A DNA stretch of 64,000 nucleotides from Sipunculus nudus (lineage: Eukaryota > Annelida > Sipuncula > Golfingiida > Sipunculidae), in contig JAPPUL010000078.1 of the NCBI GenBank assembly GCA_026874595.1, forward strand, positions 124,001-188,000. The letters are read 5' to 3'. Positions 44,685 to 53,567 of the stretch are shown in pieces; within the stretch, counting starts at the first letter, position 1, and the number at the start of each line of letters is the position of its first letter. The position numbers and the translations under genes were made by a program. The notes beneath the pieces are model-generated. The model made no database searches. It was not told the origin of the DNA and saw nothing but the letters and a program-made list of their open reading frames with translations.

Positions 44685-44732
44685 TATCTCTCAAAATATC
44701 TCTCAAAATATCTCTCAAAATATCTCTCAAAT
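44685..44732. repeat. 12-bp tandem repeat upstream of the kinase gene
   Basis: Four near-perfect copies of TATCTCTCAAAA, just upstream of the kinase start codon (44665), so in its leader or promoter. Confidence 0.9.
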
Positions 44733-44970
44733 ATTTACTAATAATTTTTTCCCAACCCCTAAAACTCATCCGCAACACCTTCTCCCCTTGATCGCTTTTA
44801 TCCCATAATAAGCTCTTTTTACATAAATTATCTATCTTTTATTTTTTTTCTGTCATCTCTTTACGCTTTTTTTTGTATTTCTTATATGTCTTAGTTAAAA
44901 TAGTTCTTTTCTCATTCTTTGCATACTCAAGAACTTGCATATTAAGAACTGGGGGAAGAGCTTTGTTCAA

Positions 44971-45020
44971 TATATTTTAATATATTTTAACATATTTTAA
45001 CATATTTTAACATACTTTAA
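44971..45020. repeat. 10-bp tandem repeat upstream of the DUF4340 gene
   Basis: Five copies of CATATTTTAA and near variants 40 bases upstream of the DUF4340 start. Confidence 0.9.
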
Positions 45021-45060
45021 CTTCTGTTTCCTTGATTTATATGGGTATTTAACGGCTTTA

Positions 45061-46185
45061 ATGAAAAAGGATATTTTTAAATTAATTATTTGGGCTTGTG
45101 CTTTCATTATTATTGCTTTTATTGCTTTCTTTTCTTATAAACCTAAGCAAAAGGATAAAAACAATAATAATAATAAGCAGTTTTCTCTTTTTGACGTTCA
45201 CTCTAATACTATATCTAAGATCAATATTAATACCGATAACATTAAACTTTCGCTTTTTAAGAACAATAATATTTGGAAAATTAAACAAAATCAAAATATC
45301 GATATTGATAGCTCCAATGTAGGACGTTGGTTAAATACTTTCTTCTCTCTTAAAACTAATAACTCCTTTAAGCTAAATGATAAGGACCTTGAGCAGTTTG
45401 GACTAAGTAATAAAAAACCTACCTTCTCCGCTTCTAATGACAAGGATACCTTCTCCCTCACTATCGGAGATAGGACCCCCGATGAGACAAGCTATTATGC
45501 TATCTCTAATCAGAAAAACTCTAAAAACAAAATCCTTACCATAAGTTCTACCTCCATTGATGGTAATCAAAGATTAGAGTTTACCACAAAGCAGTTTAGA
45601 AATAAGGATTTTATGAAAATTAAGCCCAATGATATTTCTCATATCATCTTTAACAAAAATATAAAGTTTATTAAAACCAAAACCGCTATCGCTAAGCTTA
45701 CTTATCTGCCCGACTATATCCGTTTGCCCAAGTATATTACATTCGACAAGAACAAGAAAATTCTATCCACTAATTCTACTATCTCATTTAAACAAAAACA
45801 AGAGCTTGAAAACCTCGCTAGCAAGTCTGATACCGCTTTTATTAGTTCTATCAGCAATCTATATTCTAATTCTAATCAAGACCTTTGGTCTATACAAAAT
45901 CCTAAAGCTTTTATCGATACTTCCAAAGTTAGCTCTTTTGTTAAAAATATTTTAGACATTAAAGCTCAAGATTTTCCACAATATAATACCATCCCTAGTT
46001 CTACCAAAAATGATATCTATATTAATATCTTTTCTAAAAAGACTAATAAGCCCACTAATATTAGAATCTCTCTTTTTAACTCTAATTCTTATGTTTATAT
46101 GGAGAATAATAGCACTTTATATCAGGTCAAAAAAGATACTTTTGACTCCATAAATAAAACTATTGAGTATTTTTATCTTAAATAA
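45061..46185 (+). CDS. DUF4340 membrane-anchored protein
   Basis: The 374-residue protein has one N-terminal membrane helix (about 7-26), an Asn-rich stretch and a large extracytoplasmic domain with the DUF4340 pattern: NNNIWKIKQNQNIDIDSSNV, LEQFGLSNKKPTFS and SLTIGDRTPDETSYYAI. DUF4340 proteins usually lie in the operon of a GldG-type ABC-2 exporter, as a partner of the GldG component. Here the partner operon is on the opposite strand, separated by leuB (46238-47344). Codon use is A/T-rich and N/K/S-heavy. A weak terminator CAGGC...GCCTGTTTT follows at about 46214. Confidence 0.7.
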   Translation: MKKDIFKLIIWACAFIIIAFIAFFSYKPKQKDKNNNNNKQFSLFDVHSNTISKININTDNIKLSLFKNNNIWKIKQNQNIDIDSSNVGRWLNTFFSLKTNNSFKLNDKDLEQFGLSNKKPTFSASNDKDTFSLTIGDRTPDETSYYAISNQKNSKNKILTISSTSIDGNQRLEFTTKQFRNKDFMKIKPNDISHIIFNKNIKFIKTKTAIAKLTYLPDYIRLPKYITFDKNKKILSTNSTISFKQKQELENLASKSDTAFISSISNLYSNSNQDLWSIQNPKAFIDTSKVSSFVKNILDIKAQDFPQYNTIPSSTKNDIYINIFSKKTNKPTNIRISLFNSNSYVYMENNSTLYQVKKDTFDSINKTIEYFYLK

Positions 46186-46213
46186 GATTTTATATTAAAA
46201 TTAAATAAATTGG

Positions 46214-46236
46214 CAGGCTGAATTGGAAGGCCTGTT
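46214..46236 (+). terminator. Weak intrinsic terminator after the DUF4340 gene
   Basis: CAGGC and GCCTG pair around an 11-base loop and are followed by TTTT, just before the convergent leuB stop. Confidence 0.4.
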
Positions 46237-46237
46237 T

Positions 46238-47344
46238 TCAAATACTTACCTCAGACACTATAAGGTCTCCCATAACCTCGGTTGACACAAGCTTTGCTCC
46301 GACATCCATTATGTCTTTTGTCCTGTAACCTTTCTCAAGAACACCGTTTACTCCATCAAATATGTCTTTATATGCTTTGTCCATCCCAAAACTGTGTTTT
46401 AACATCATTGCCATTGACAATATCTGTGCTATTGGATTTGCAAGCCCTTCTCCCGCTATGTCAGGGGCGCTGCCTCCTATCGGCTCGTATAATCCAAAAG
46501 AACTTGACGACACTGACGCACTCGGTAACATCCCTATAGACCCCGTTAACATCGCTGCCTCATCACTTAGTATATCCCCAAACATATTTCCACAAAGTAT
46601 TACATCAAAACTCTTTGGCTCGCTTACTAGCTTCATCGCTGCTGCATCTATATACATCGATTCAAGCTCAATTTCCGGATACCCCCTCCCTACCTCATTT
46701 ACTACCTCTCGCCACAACACCATACTCGTTAACACATTCGCCTTGTCTATCGATGTAACCTTCTTATTCCTGCTTAATGCTGCCTTGAATGCTACGTGTG
46801 CTATACGCTCTATTTCTCCCCTGCTGTATACTAGTGTGTCATATGCTCGCTCCAAACCCCCAACTCCTTCTCGACCCTTTGGCTTCCCAAAATATATACC
46901 CCCAGTAAGCTCCCTTATTACCAATATATCAAATCCACCCCGAACTATATCCTCTCGCAAAAAGGACGCCTTTGTAAGTGAATTAAATACTATCGCTGGC
47001 CGAAAGTTCGCATATAAATCAAACATCTTTCTAAGTGGTAGCAATGCCCCCCTCTCCGGTTGAGACTCAGGTGGTAAACTCTCCCATTTTGGACCGCCTA
47101 CTGAACCAAATAATATCGCATCACTACTTTTACATATTGCTATAGTCTCCTCTGGTAACGCCTTCCCATGCCTGTCTATCGCTACCCCCCCAACATCACC
47201 TTCCTCTCTTGAAAAAGATATCCCATATTTTGTCTCTATTACATCCAGCACCTTAAGGGCTTCTTTCATTATCTCAGGACCTATCCCGTCTCCTGGCAAT
47301 ATCGCAAGCTTTCTCCCCTTTCCTCTCCTATCTTTTACATTCAT
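46238..47344 (-). CDS. leuB: 3-isopropylmalate dehydrogenase
   Basis: The 368-residue enzyme of leucine synthesis oxidises 3-isopropylmalate with NAD. It has [35 protein letters not shown] with the substrate arginines, the conserved Tyr-containing region [10 protein letters not shown], and the metal-binding end [13 protein letters not shown]. The final blocks [14 protein letters not shown] (split by no gap) are typical of LeuB. It starts 23 bases after the GldG stop, apparently part of that ABC operon; no other leu gene is nearby. Confidence 0.95.
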   Translation of the reverse strand: MNVKDRRGKGRKLAILPGDGIGPEIMKEALKVLDVIETKYGISFSREEGDVGGVAIDRHGKALPEETIAICKSSDAILFGSVGGPKWESLPPESQPERGALLPLRKMFDLYANFRPAIVFNSLTKASFLREDIVRGGFDILVIRELTGGIYFGKPKGREGVGGLERAYDTLVYSRGEIERIAHVAFKAALSRNKKVTSIDKANVLTSMVLWREVVNEVGRGYPEIELESMYIDAAAMKLVSEPKSFDVILCGNMFGDILSDEAAMLTGSIGMLPSASVSSSSFGLYEPIGGSAPDIAGEGLANPIAQILSMAMMLKHSFGMDKAYKDIFDGVNGVLEKGYRTKDIMDVGAKLVSTEVMGDLIVSEVSI

Positions 47345-47367
47345 ATCTTAATTCTCTTAGCTTGTTG

Positions 47368-49233
47368 CTAGCCCCTTGCCTTACGGCGCCTTCTGTATAC
47401 ATAAAGTCCTATTCCCACTATTGAAAATGGCAACAATAATACCGACGTATACCAAATTAGCGTTATATCTTTTTCCTTCAAAAGCATATCTCGTCTCTTT
47501 CGCTCCTTTGGCCTTAAGGATATCTTTTTAACCTGTCCCGTTAACCAGTTTAAGCCATTCATAAATAAATCTGTTCCATTATCTCCTGATGCGTATTCTT
47601 CATTTATGAAATCTGAATCCCCTATCACTATAAGACGAGATTCTAAACCCTTCTTATTATCTTGTGATTTTAGCTTTCCAGCCTCTCCCCCTACTTTTAT
47701 TTCCTTCTTTATTGCTATCCCAAAACTCTGAGTCCCTTTTTTGTCAACATTCTTATCAAACTTCTGACTCACTTGGTCTGTTTTGCCCCTAAGCTTTACA
47801 AGAGCCTTCTCACTCGTTTCAAGCAAGTACTCTCCTGTCAAACCCTCTTTTGTAAAATCAAAATACAAAGGCCTTAGACCAAAAAAGAATGTTGTTATAT
47901 TACGGCTTTTAAGAGGGTTTACTATCTTATGAGAAAGATAATTACTTATGTGCATTAGCCTCACCTCTGCAAGCGATAAGCCTCCTATGTTTCCTACATT
48001 AACTCGCATCTTCCTTAAGTTTGGTACGTCAAATATAAAACCTTTATCTGTACTTACCCCAAAACTCAACAAAAACTTTTGCAATAGTAATCTATTTGGC
48101 CTCTTCCTATACTGAAAAACAGGGTCTAGCAGCATGTATATATTTCCACCACGATTACTATATTCTATAAGATTTTCCTCCTCAAGCGAATTAAAGCCTC
48201 TTTGTGGTCCGGCAATTAGTACTGCGCTACTGTCTTTTGGCACTGCCTTCGTTAAATCTAATTCCTTTACTATATAATTTTCTAAAGACAATAACCCTTG
48301 TATAGTATTATATATCGTTTTCAAATCCTTCTCTCCGTGTCCTACTGTATAATACAATACCTTCTTTTTGACTTCAAGCAAGCTTGTTATGCCACTCGTT
48401 ATCTTTGACTCCCCTTGATAATTACGCCCTCTAAATAAATCCCTCTGCCTTATTACTACTGGCGTGTTATATCGATAATTCACTTTGTCAAATAAACCTA
48501 CAACCTCTTCTTCAAGCGATGTTGATAAATTAGCTTTCTTATTGTATATCCCTTTCCCCTTCTTATAGGCCACCTCAAATATCTTCTTTTCGTCTTCATC
48601 CAGTTTCGATAATATATTGTGTTCCATACTGTCTATAGATATCTCATCGGGAGGTACTCGCTTTATAAGCACTACCGCTCCTAAATCCTGGGCACTAAGA
48701 TCATAACTTTTAAATATTAAGGGATTCTCTTGGGGGTTTATGTAACTTACTTTTATATTTTTATTGTCTTTTACATAAAACCTTAGCAAGGTTGGTAAGG
48801 CGTTTACACCCTCTGCCTCCTCCATATCCTTCTCTGCCGCAAACACTTTTATATCTAATGGGAAATCTAATTCCTTCAATACTTCTTTTGTCTGCTCTGA
48901 TAGCTCATAGAGATTTTCCTCTGTTACATCTACAAAATATTTAAAATTACTCTTTACTATTATATATATCCCAACTAACGTTGCAAAGATAAATACTGTT
49001 GTCAAAACAGAGCTTAACCCCCTACGTATCCCACGCTCCTTAAGCCCTCCCCTAATCGAGCTATAATTTAGTAATAAAAACAATACAAATAATACCCCCC
49101 CTAATATGTAAAGCACAAGCGGTACTACATCATCATGCTTCCATATACCATAAAGACGTCCCCCCAATATAAATAATATCCCCAATGCCCCAGAACCCTT
49201 CCCATAATTCTCTTTATTTGATAATATCCCCAT
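47368..49233 (-). CDS. GldG-like ABC exporter auxiliary protein
   Basis: The 621-residue protein has several N-terminal membrane helices (about 15-100), a long extracytoplasmic region (GldG/ABC_transp_aux: FKYFVDVTEENLYELSEQT, then VLYYTVGHGEKDLKTIYNT and AGPQRGFNSLEEENLIEYS), and a C-terminal helix. It is the accessory component of the GldA/GldF/GldG-type export system. It lies in an operon with the permease and ATPase upstream. The DUF4340 partner is the inverted gene at 45061. Confidence 0.85.
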   Translation of the reverse strand: MGILSNKENYGKGSGALGILFILGGRLYGIWKHDDVVPLVLYILGGVLFVLFLLLNYSSIRGGLKERGIRRGLSSVLTTVFIFATLVGIYIIVKSNFKYFVDVTEENLYELSEQTKEVLKELDFPLDIKVFAAEKDMEEAEGVNALPTLLRFYVKDNKNIKVSYINPQENPLIFKSYDLSAQDLGAVVLIKRVPPDEISIDSMEHNILSKLDEDEKKIFEVAYKKGKGIYNKKANLSTSLEEEVVGLFDKVNYRYNTPVVIRQRDLFRGRNYQGESKITSGITSLLEVKKKVLYYTVGHGEKDLKTIYNTIQGLLSLENYIVKELDLTKAVPKDSSAVLIAGPQRGFNSLEEENLIEYSNRGGNIYMLLDPVFQYRKRPNRLLLQKFLLSFGVSTDKGFIFDVPNLRKMRVNVGNIGGLSLAEVRLMHISNYLSHKIVNPLKSRNITTFFFGLRPLYFDFTKEGLTGEYLLETSEKALVKLRGKTDQVSQKFDKNVDKKGTQSFGIAIKKEIKVGGEAGKLKSQDNKKGLESRLIVIGDSDFINEEYASGDNGTDLFMNGLNWLTGQVKKISLRPKERKRRDMLLKEKDITLIWYTSVLLLPFSIVGIGLYVYRRRRKARG

Positions 49234-49287
49234 ATCGTAAATCCCTTATTCTTTAATAGACATAAATTATTACATTAGCGTTTAATA

Positions 49288-50028
49288 CTATTTCCATATG
49301 TGCGATTCAACTGCTTTGTTTGTAAGCACAAGCGAGAATATTATCCATAGCAAATAGTATAGAATATTTGTAGTGTCTAATACCCCTTTGTCAAAGTCTA
49401 TATAGTGGGACAACAACGAAAACTCCCGTATCGCTTCGTAGATAATTCCACTATCTCCACTGACGAATGTATGTAGTAGTAAAAAAAATAAAGACGCACT
49501 AAGTCCGCTTATTGCTGCTATTATTTGGCTACTTGTAAGGGATGAGGTGAAAAGTCCTATCCCAAGCATCCCACCCCCTAAAAACAACAACCCTAAATAT
49601 GCTGAAAATGCAACCCCATAATCAGGGCCTGCCTCGCTATATATATCCATTATAAATACGTGCACCAATGTCGTCAAAAGTATTATTGCATACAACACAA
49701 AGGCTGATAAATATTTACCCACAACCAACGATAACGTGCTTATTGGAGAGGTTAGGATAAGCTCAAGTGTTCCGCTACGCTTCTCCTCTGAGAAGAGTTT
49801 TATTGTTAAAATAGGACACAGGAATAATATCAAAATTAAGTAATTCCTTAATAATAACCCTACGTTCGCTTGCGCTCCACCTAAATACGTCGGGGCGCTG
49901 CCTATAAAACTTACAAATAATACTCCTGTTAGAAAAACAAATAAAAATGCCACCACGTATGCTATCGGCGATACGAAATATGACATCATCTCTCTTTTAA
50001 ATACTACGTATATCCCTTTAAAAACCAT
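49288..50028 (-). CDS. ABC-2 family transporter permease (GldF-like)
   Basis: The 246-residue protein has six membrane helices and features such as FKREMMSYFVSPIAYV at the start and SEEKRSGTLELILTSPI, characteristic of ABC-2 permeases of the GldF/NosY type. It sits between the ATPase and the GldG-like gene on the same strand, with gaps of 40 and 54 bases. The exported substrate is not known. Confidence 0.9.
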   Translation of the reverse strand: MVFKGIYVVFKREMMSYFVSPIAYVVAFLFVFLTGVLFVSFIGSAPTYLGGAQANVGLLLRNYLILILFLCPILTIKLFSEEKRSGTLELILTSPISTLSLVVGKYLSAFVLYAIILLTTLVHVFIMDIYSEAGPDYGVAFSAYLGLLFLGGGMLGIGLFTSSLTSSQIIAAISGLSASLFFLLLHTFVSGDSGIIYEAIREFSLLSHYIDFDKGVLDTTNILYYLLWIIFSLVLTNKAVESHIWK

Positions 50029-50068
50029 TATTACCCCTATTAGTTCTTCATAAAGCTAATATAACAAT

Positions 50069-50989
50069 TTAGTCCTTCTGAGTTAATGATATGAATGCCT
50101 TCTCAAGCGTCATGTCTTCTTTTCTAAGCTCAAGCAATTCATATTTATTCTTTATAAGCTTTGAAGCTACCAAAGCACGCACATCCTCACCCTCTTCCAT
50201 CTCAATCTCAAGCAGCCCCTCCCCATTCACTTTGACATCTAAAACACCCTTAACCTTAGATATAATATCTTGCGCTCCTAATGAATCGCTTTTCACTTGT
50301 ACATACAATAAATTGGCATTCGATAAATCTCTAACTAACTCCCTCTCCTTACCCTGCGCAACTATTCTGCCCTCAGATATTATTATTATCTTCTCACATG
50401 TTTGACTCACTTCAGGTAATATGTGACTACTTAATATCACTGTCCGCTCATCCTTCAAATTCGCTATCAAATCCCTTATCTCTATTATTTGATTCGGATC
50501 AAGTCCTACCGTCGGCTCATCAAGTATTAATATCTCAGGATCATGTATTAGTGCCTGAGCAAGCCCTACCCTTTGCCTGTATCCTTTAGATAAAGTACCT
50601 ATTATATCATAACGTCTGTCTCTTATTCTAACTGCATCCAAAACATATTCTAAGCGCTCCTTAAGCCGTTTGCTGCGTAGCCCCTTAAGTTCTCCCATCG
50701 TCATCAAAAAACTCTCTATACTCATCTCTGGGTACAAAGGACAGTTCTCAGGCAAATACCCGATAAGCTCTTTTACTTTAAGACTCTCCTCCTGTATGTC
50801 AAGTCCATTTACAAAAACTTCTCCCCTGTTTAATGGAACATACCCTGTTATAACTCTCATTAAAGTTGTTTTCCCTGCCCCGTTTTGTCCAAGCAAGCCC
50901 ACTATGTCTCCTTTCTGAACTTCAAAACTTAATTCCTTTAGTACCTCAACTTCGCCATAGCTTTTACTTAAGTTTGATACGCTTATCAT
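50069..50989 (-). CDS. ABC transporter ATPase (GldA-like)
   Basis: The 306-residue ATPase has Walker A GQNGAGKTT (34-42), signature LSKGYRQRVGLAQAL, and Walker B LILDEPTVGLDP, in the ABC-2 GldA/CcmA-like family. A C-terminal domain of about 85 residues follows. It is the first gene of the ABC/GldG/leuB operon. Confidence 0.93.
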   Translation of the reverse strand: MISVSNLSKSYGEVEVLKELSFEVQKGDIVGLLGQNGAGKTTLMRVITGYVPLNRGEVFVNGLDIQEESLKVKELIGYLPENCPLYPEMSIESFLMTMGELKGLRSKRLKERLEYVLDAVRIRDRRYDIIGTLSKGYRQRVGLAQALIHDPEILILDEPTVGLDPNQIIEIRDLIANLKDERTVILSSHILPEVSQTCEKIIIISEGRIVAQGKERELVRDLSNANLLYVQVKSDSLGAQDIISKVKGVLDVKVNGEGLLEIEMEEGEDVRALVASKLIKNKYELLELRKEDMTLEKAFISLTQKD

Positions 50990-51148
50990 TTAACCTTTTT
51001 CCTAATTTATAATTTGATTGCTAATAATTACTCTGACCCATACTTAGACGTTTTAAAATATTCTAAGATAACACCTTCAAGGGCTAACGTCAACCAGCTA
51101 ATACTCGATTTATTCTTAACTACCTTATAATCTATTATACCTAGTTTT

Positions 51149-51925
51149 CTAATCACGATGAGTACGCTCATCATCATCATCGTCATCATCATCGTCATCG
51201 TCATGCTCATCATCATGCTCATGCTCATCTTCTTCTAAATTTAGTTCCATACCAAAAAAGCTTAGTTTACGACTACCTGGATCATAATTACCATATACAT
51301 ATACTCCAAACAACAATATTAATATTAAGTATACTAGCCCTACTAACGGCTTTTTTGACTCTATCCCCTCACCCTGACCAAACTCTACTCCATCTAATTC
51401 TTCCTTATCTCCTGTTATAACGCTTTTTCCTATCTTATCTTTATGCTTTATACTATGAAATATTACCCCTAAAATATGGACCCCCGCCGATAGCAAAAGC
51501 ATTAAAACCAATATTTCATGAACTTCACCCAAAAAATCATGTGCTATGCCTCTTGCCATCAAAATACCTGTTGTCCCAAGCCCAAGTACGCATACAAACA
51601 TTATTAGTGTTATATAGCTTGATGCCGGATTGTGTCCCGCATAACGCTTTGTCTTTCCCTTTAATAAAGCCTTTGTATACAAAAGCAAACTCTTTAAACT
51701 AAGTTCAAAACTATCAAATCTAGCATACCTTGTTCCTATAAAACCCCATATTATTCTTAGTATCAATCCAAATACTAGTATTAAGCCCACAAGCATATGA
51801 TACGAAAATAAAGGTGTGTCCTCCTGAGATTTTGCTATAATAAAGGCTGTTACAAATAATATTACAAATACCCAATGGAATACTATTGTCAAAAAATCAT
51901 ATACTTTTACTTTCTTATCTCTCAT
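51149..51925 (-). CDS. Cytochrome b561-type membrane protein with Asp/His tail
   Basis: The 258-residue protein has four to five membrane helices. His17 in TIVFHWVFV, a helix-2 His in YHMLVG, and later HEILVL and GVHILGVIFH supply probable haem ligands, in the cytochrome b/b561 (Ni-Fe hydrogenase b-subunit) family. It carries electrons across the membrane. The C-terminus is a His-Asp tract (HEHDDEHDDDDDDDDDDDE) encoded by a GAT/CAT repeat; it may bind metal. No cytochrome c partner is adjacent. Confidence 0.75.
   Translation of the reverse strand: MRDKKVKVYDFLTIVFHWVFVILFVTAFIIAKSQEDTPLFSYHMLVGLILVFGLILRIIWGFIGTRYARFDSFELSLKSLLLYTKALLKGKTKRYAGHNPASSYITLIMFVCVLGLGTTGILMARGIAHDFLGEVHEILVLMLLLSAGVHILGVIFHSIKHKDKIGKSVITGDKEELDGVEFGQGEGIESKKPLVGLVYLILILLFGVYVYGNYDPGSRKLSFFGMELNLEEDEHEHDDEHDDDDDDDDDDDERTHRD
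51168..51232. repeat. Triplet-based repeat at the end of the cytochrome gene
   Basis: About twenty GAT/GAC/CAT/GAG codons in an imperfect tract encode the Asp/His tail; the DNA is slippage-prone, but its triplet nature protects the frame. Confidence 0.85.
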
Positions 51926-52101
51926 TATATTCTCCTCCTCCTCACATTTTTATATATCCTAATTATACTAACTGCATGATATATGACAAGTTATTACTTT
52001 ACTTTAATTAGCAAATATTGTTCCCTTACATATAATCTCTATTTAGTGTTATATTTATAATATATTTTATTAATACTTAAGTTCGTTTTTAGAGTACATT
52101 T

Positions 52102-52425
52102 ATGCCGCTTAAACCTTTAGATATGCAGGTTGTTTTAGGTCAGTCGGATTATGCCGGACAGATTTATTCTAAGCATTATATGCAACAGTCTAAGACTCAA
52201 TTGTATTATGAGGCTTTGTATCAGAATAAATCAAAGAAGATCGATGAGAGCGTTACTTCCATTGACCAAGAATCTGAAGAAAGCCAACAAACCTATTTTG
52301 ACCCTCATGACCAGCATAATCACTCTTATAAACCACTTAATAGCAAAATACAAAAACGTCTTACGCAAAAAAATAGCATAACCAAAGACCCTTTCAAAGG
52401 ACATATTATTGACCTTTTAACTTAA
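52102..52425 (+). CDS. Hypothetical small protein
   Basis: This 107-residue protein starts MPLKPLDMQVVLGQSDYAGQ and is polar and Q/S/K-rich, with no signal peptide or membrane segment. The opening resembles small conserved proteins seen beside cell-envelope genes in spirochaetes and delta-proteobacteria (PLDxQ...QxDxVG), but this is a tentative visual match. Its last 4 bases overlap the convergent proB. Confidence 0.5.
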   Translation: MPLKPLDMQVVLGQSDYAGQIYSKHYMQQSKTQLYYEALYQNKSKKIDESVTSIDQESEESQQTYFDPHDQHNHSYKPLNSKIQKRLTQKNSITKDPFKGHIIDLLT

Positions 52426-53567
52426 TCTATTAACGCTAAATTGTCTTTGTGAACCACCACGTTATAATGACAGTAGCCAAGTACTCCCTCTATTTCTTTT
52501 GAGTGTAAGCCCTTTATCTTTTCTATCTCCAATTTACTATAATAAATTATTCCTTTAGCAAATACCTTGTCTTCCAAATCCGTTAACTCAATTATATCAT
52601 ATGCCTCATAATCCCCTTCCGTACTCAATATCCCCTTCGCAAGCAAACTCTTATTATCTTTTCCAACTGCTTTATAGGCATTAGCATCAACTCGTACCTT
52701 ACCCTTTGCCCTCGCATTCAAATGTATCCATCTTTTCTTATTCTTTGGTACAAAACCCTTCGAAGGTAAAAATAGACTCCCTTCAACCTCACCGCCATAT
52801 ATCCTCTCTATTATGTCTTCTTTCCTACCATTAGCAACTAAAACCGCTATCCCTTGTTCTGTAGTTACCTTTGCCGCTTTTATCTTCGTTATCATGCCGC
52901 CTTTACTTATCTTGCTACTTTCCTTTTTCGCATAAAATTCTATTTCTTTTGTTATCTTTGGTATTACATGTAAGAGCTTTCGTTTTGCCTCTAATTCAAA
53001 ATCTTTATAAAATCCTTCAACATCTGATAAAATTATTAGTAAATCAGCATCTATTAAACTCGTAACTAAAGCCGCAAGACTATCATTATCCCCAAACTTT
53101 ATCTCATCAACCGATACTGTGTCATTCTCATTTACTATCGGTATCACGTTGTATTTAAGGAGTGTGTTTAATGTGTTTCTTGCATTTACATACCTCTCCC
53201 TATCCTTTAATACCGCATCTGTTAAAAGAATTTGACTAACAAGAAAATCTGCCCTGCCAAGTAGCTCTGTATAATATTTCATAACAAGAACTTGGCCTAT
53301 GCTTGCACTTGCTTGTTTTAACGGTATTGTGTTTGGCATCCTGTTATTTAACAATAACGAATATCCAGCTCCAACAGCTCCGCTTGTAATAACTACTACA
53401 TCCTTAACCTTCTCTTTAAGCAATATTATCTGTTTGCATATCTTTTCTATCTTATCCTTACTTAATTTGCCATCCTCTACAAGCAAACTGCTTCCTACCT
53501 TTACTACAACCCTATCTTTACCTTTATAAAAAGATTGCCTAATTTCTTTATTCATTAGCTTATTCAT
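52422..53567 (-). CDS. proB: Glutamate 5-kinase with PUA domain
   Basis: The 381-residue enzyme makes glutamyl phosphate, the first step of proline synthesis. It has VKVGSSLL (22-29), VVITSGAVGAGYSLL, the substrate loop PIVNENDTVSVDEIKFGDND and LIILSDVEGFY. The C-terminal PUA domain (about 290-381) contains KGFVPKNKKRWIHL. proA is not in the window. It overlaps the ABC permease start (53560) by 8 bases. Confidence 0.95.
   Translation of the reverse strand: MNKLMNKEIRQSFYKGKDRVVVKVGSSLLVEDGKLSKDKIEKICKQIILLKEKVKDVVVITSGAVGAGYSLLLNNRMPNTIPLKQASASIGQVLVMKYYTELLGRADFLVSQILLTDAVLKDRERYVNARNTLNTLLKYNVIPIVNENDTVSVDEIKFGDNDSLAALVTSLIDADLLIILSDVEGFYKDFELEAKRKLLHVIPKITKEIEFYAKKESSKISKGGMITKIKAAKVTTEQGIAVLVANGRKEDIIERIYGGEVEGSLFLPSKGFVPKNKKRWIHLNARAKGKVRVDANAYKAVGKDNKSLLAKGILSTEGDYEAYDIIELTDLEDKVFAKGIIYYSKLEIEKIKGLHSKEIEGVLGYCHYNVVVHKDNLALID

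Larger units (their letters stand above)
44666..45060. other. 395-base gap with two tandem-repeat arrays
   Basis: This stretch contains a 12-bp array (44685-44732) and a 10-bp array (44971-45020). Between them I see AT-rich, T-run-rich DNA and no convincing gene. A 33-codon basic ORF (ATG at 44940, minus strand, MQVLEYAKNEKRTI...) lacks a ribosome site and is not called. It likely holds the divergent start regions for the kinase and the DUF4340 gene. Confidence 0.6.

Noticed and set aside
44839-44940. 33-codon basic ORF on the minus strand
   Set aside because: No ribosome site and Lys-rich low-complexity sequence; probably chance in AT-rich DNA.
46362-47063. Long plus-strand ORF (233 residues) opposite leuB
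   Set aside because: Antisense to leuB, with no recognisable domains.
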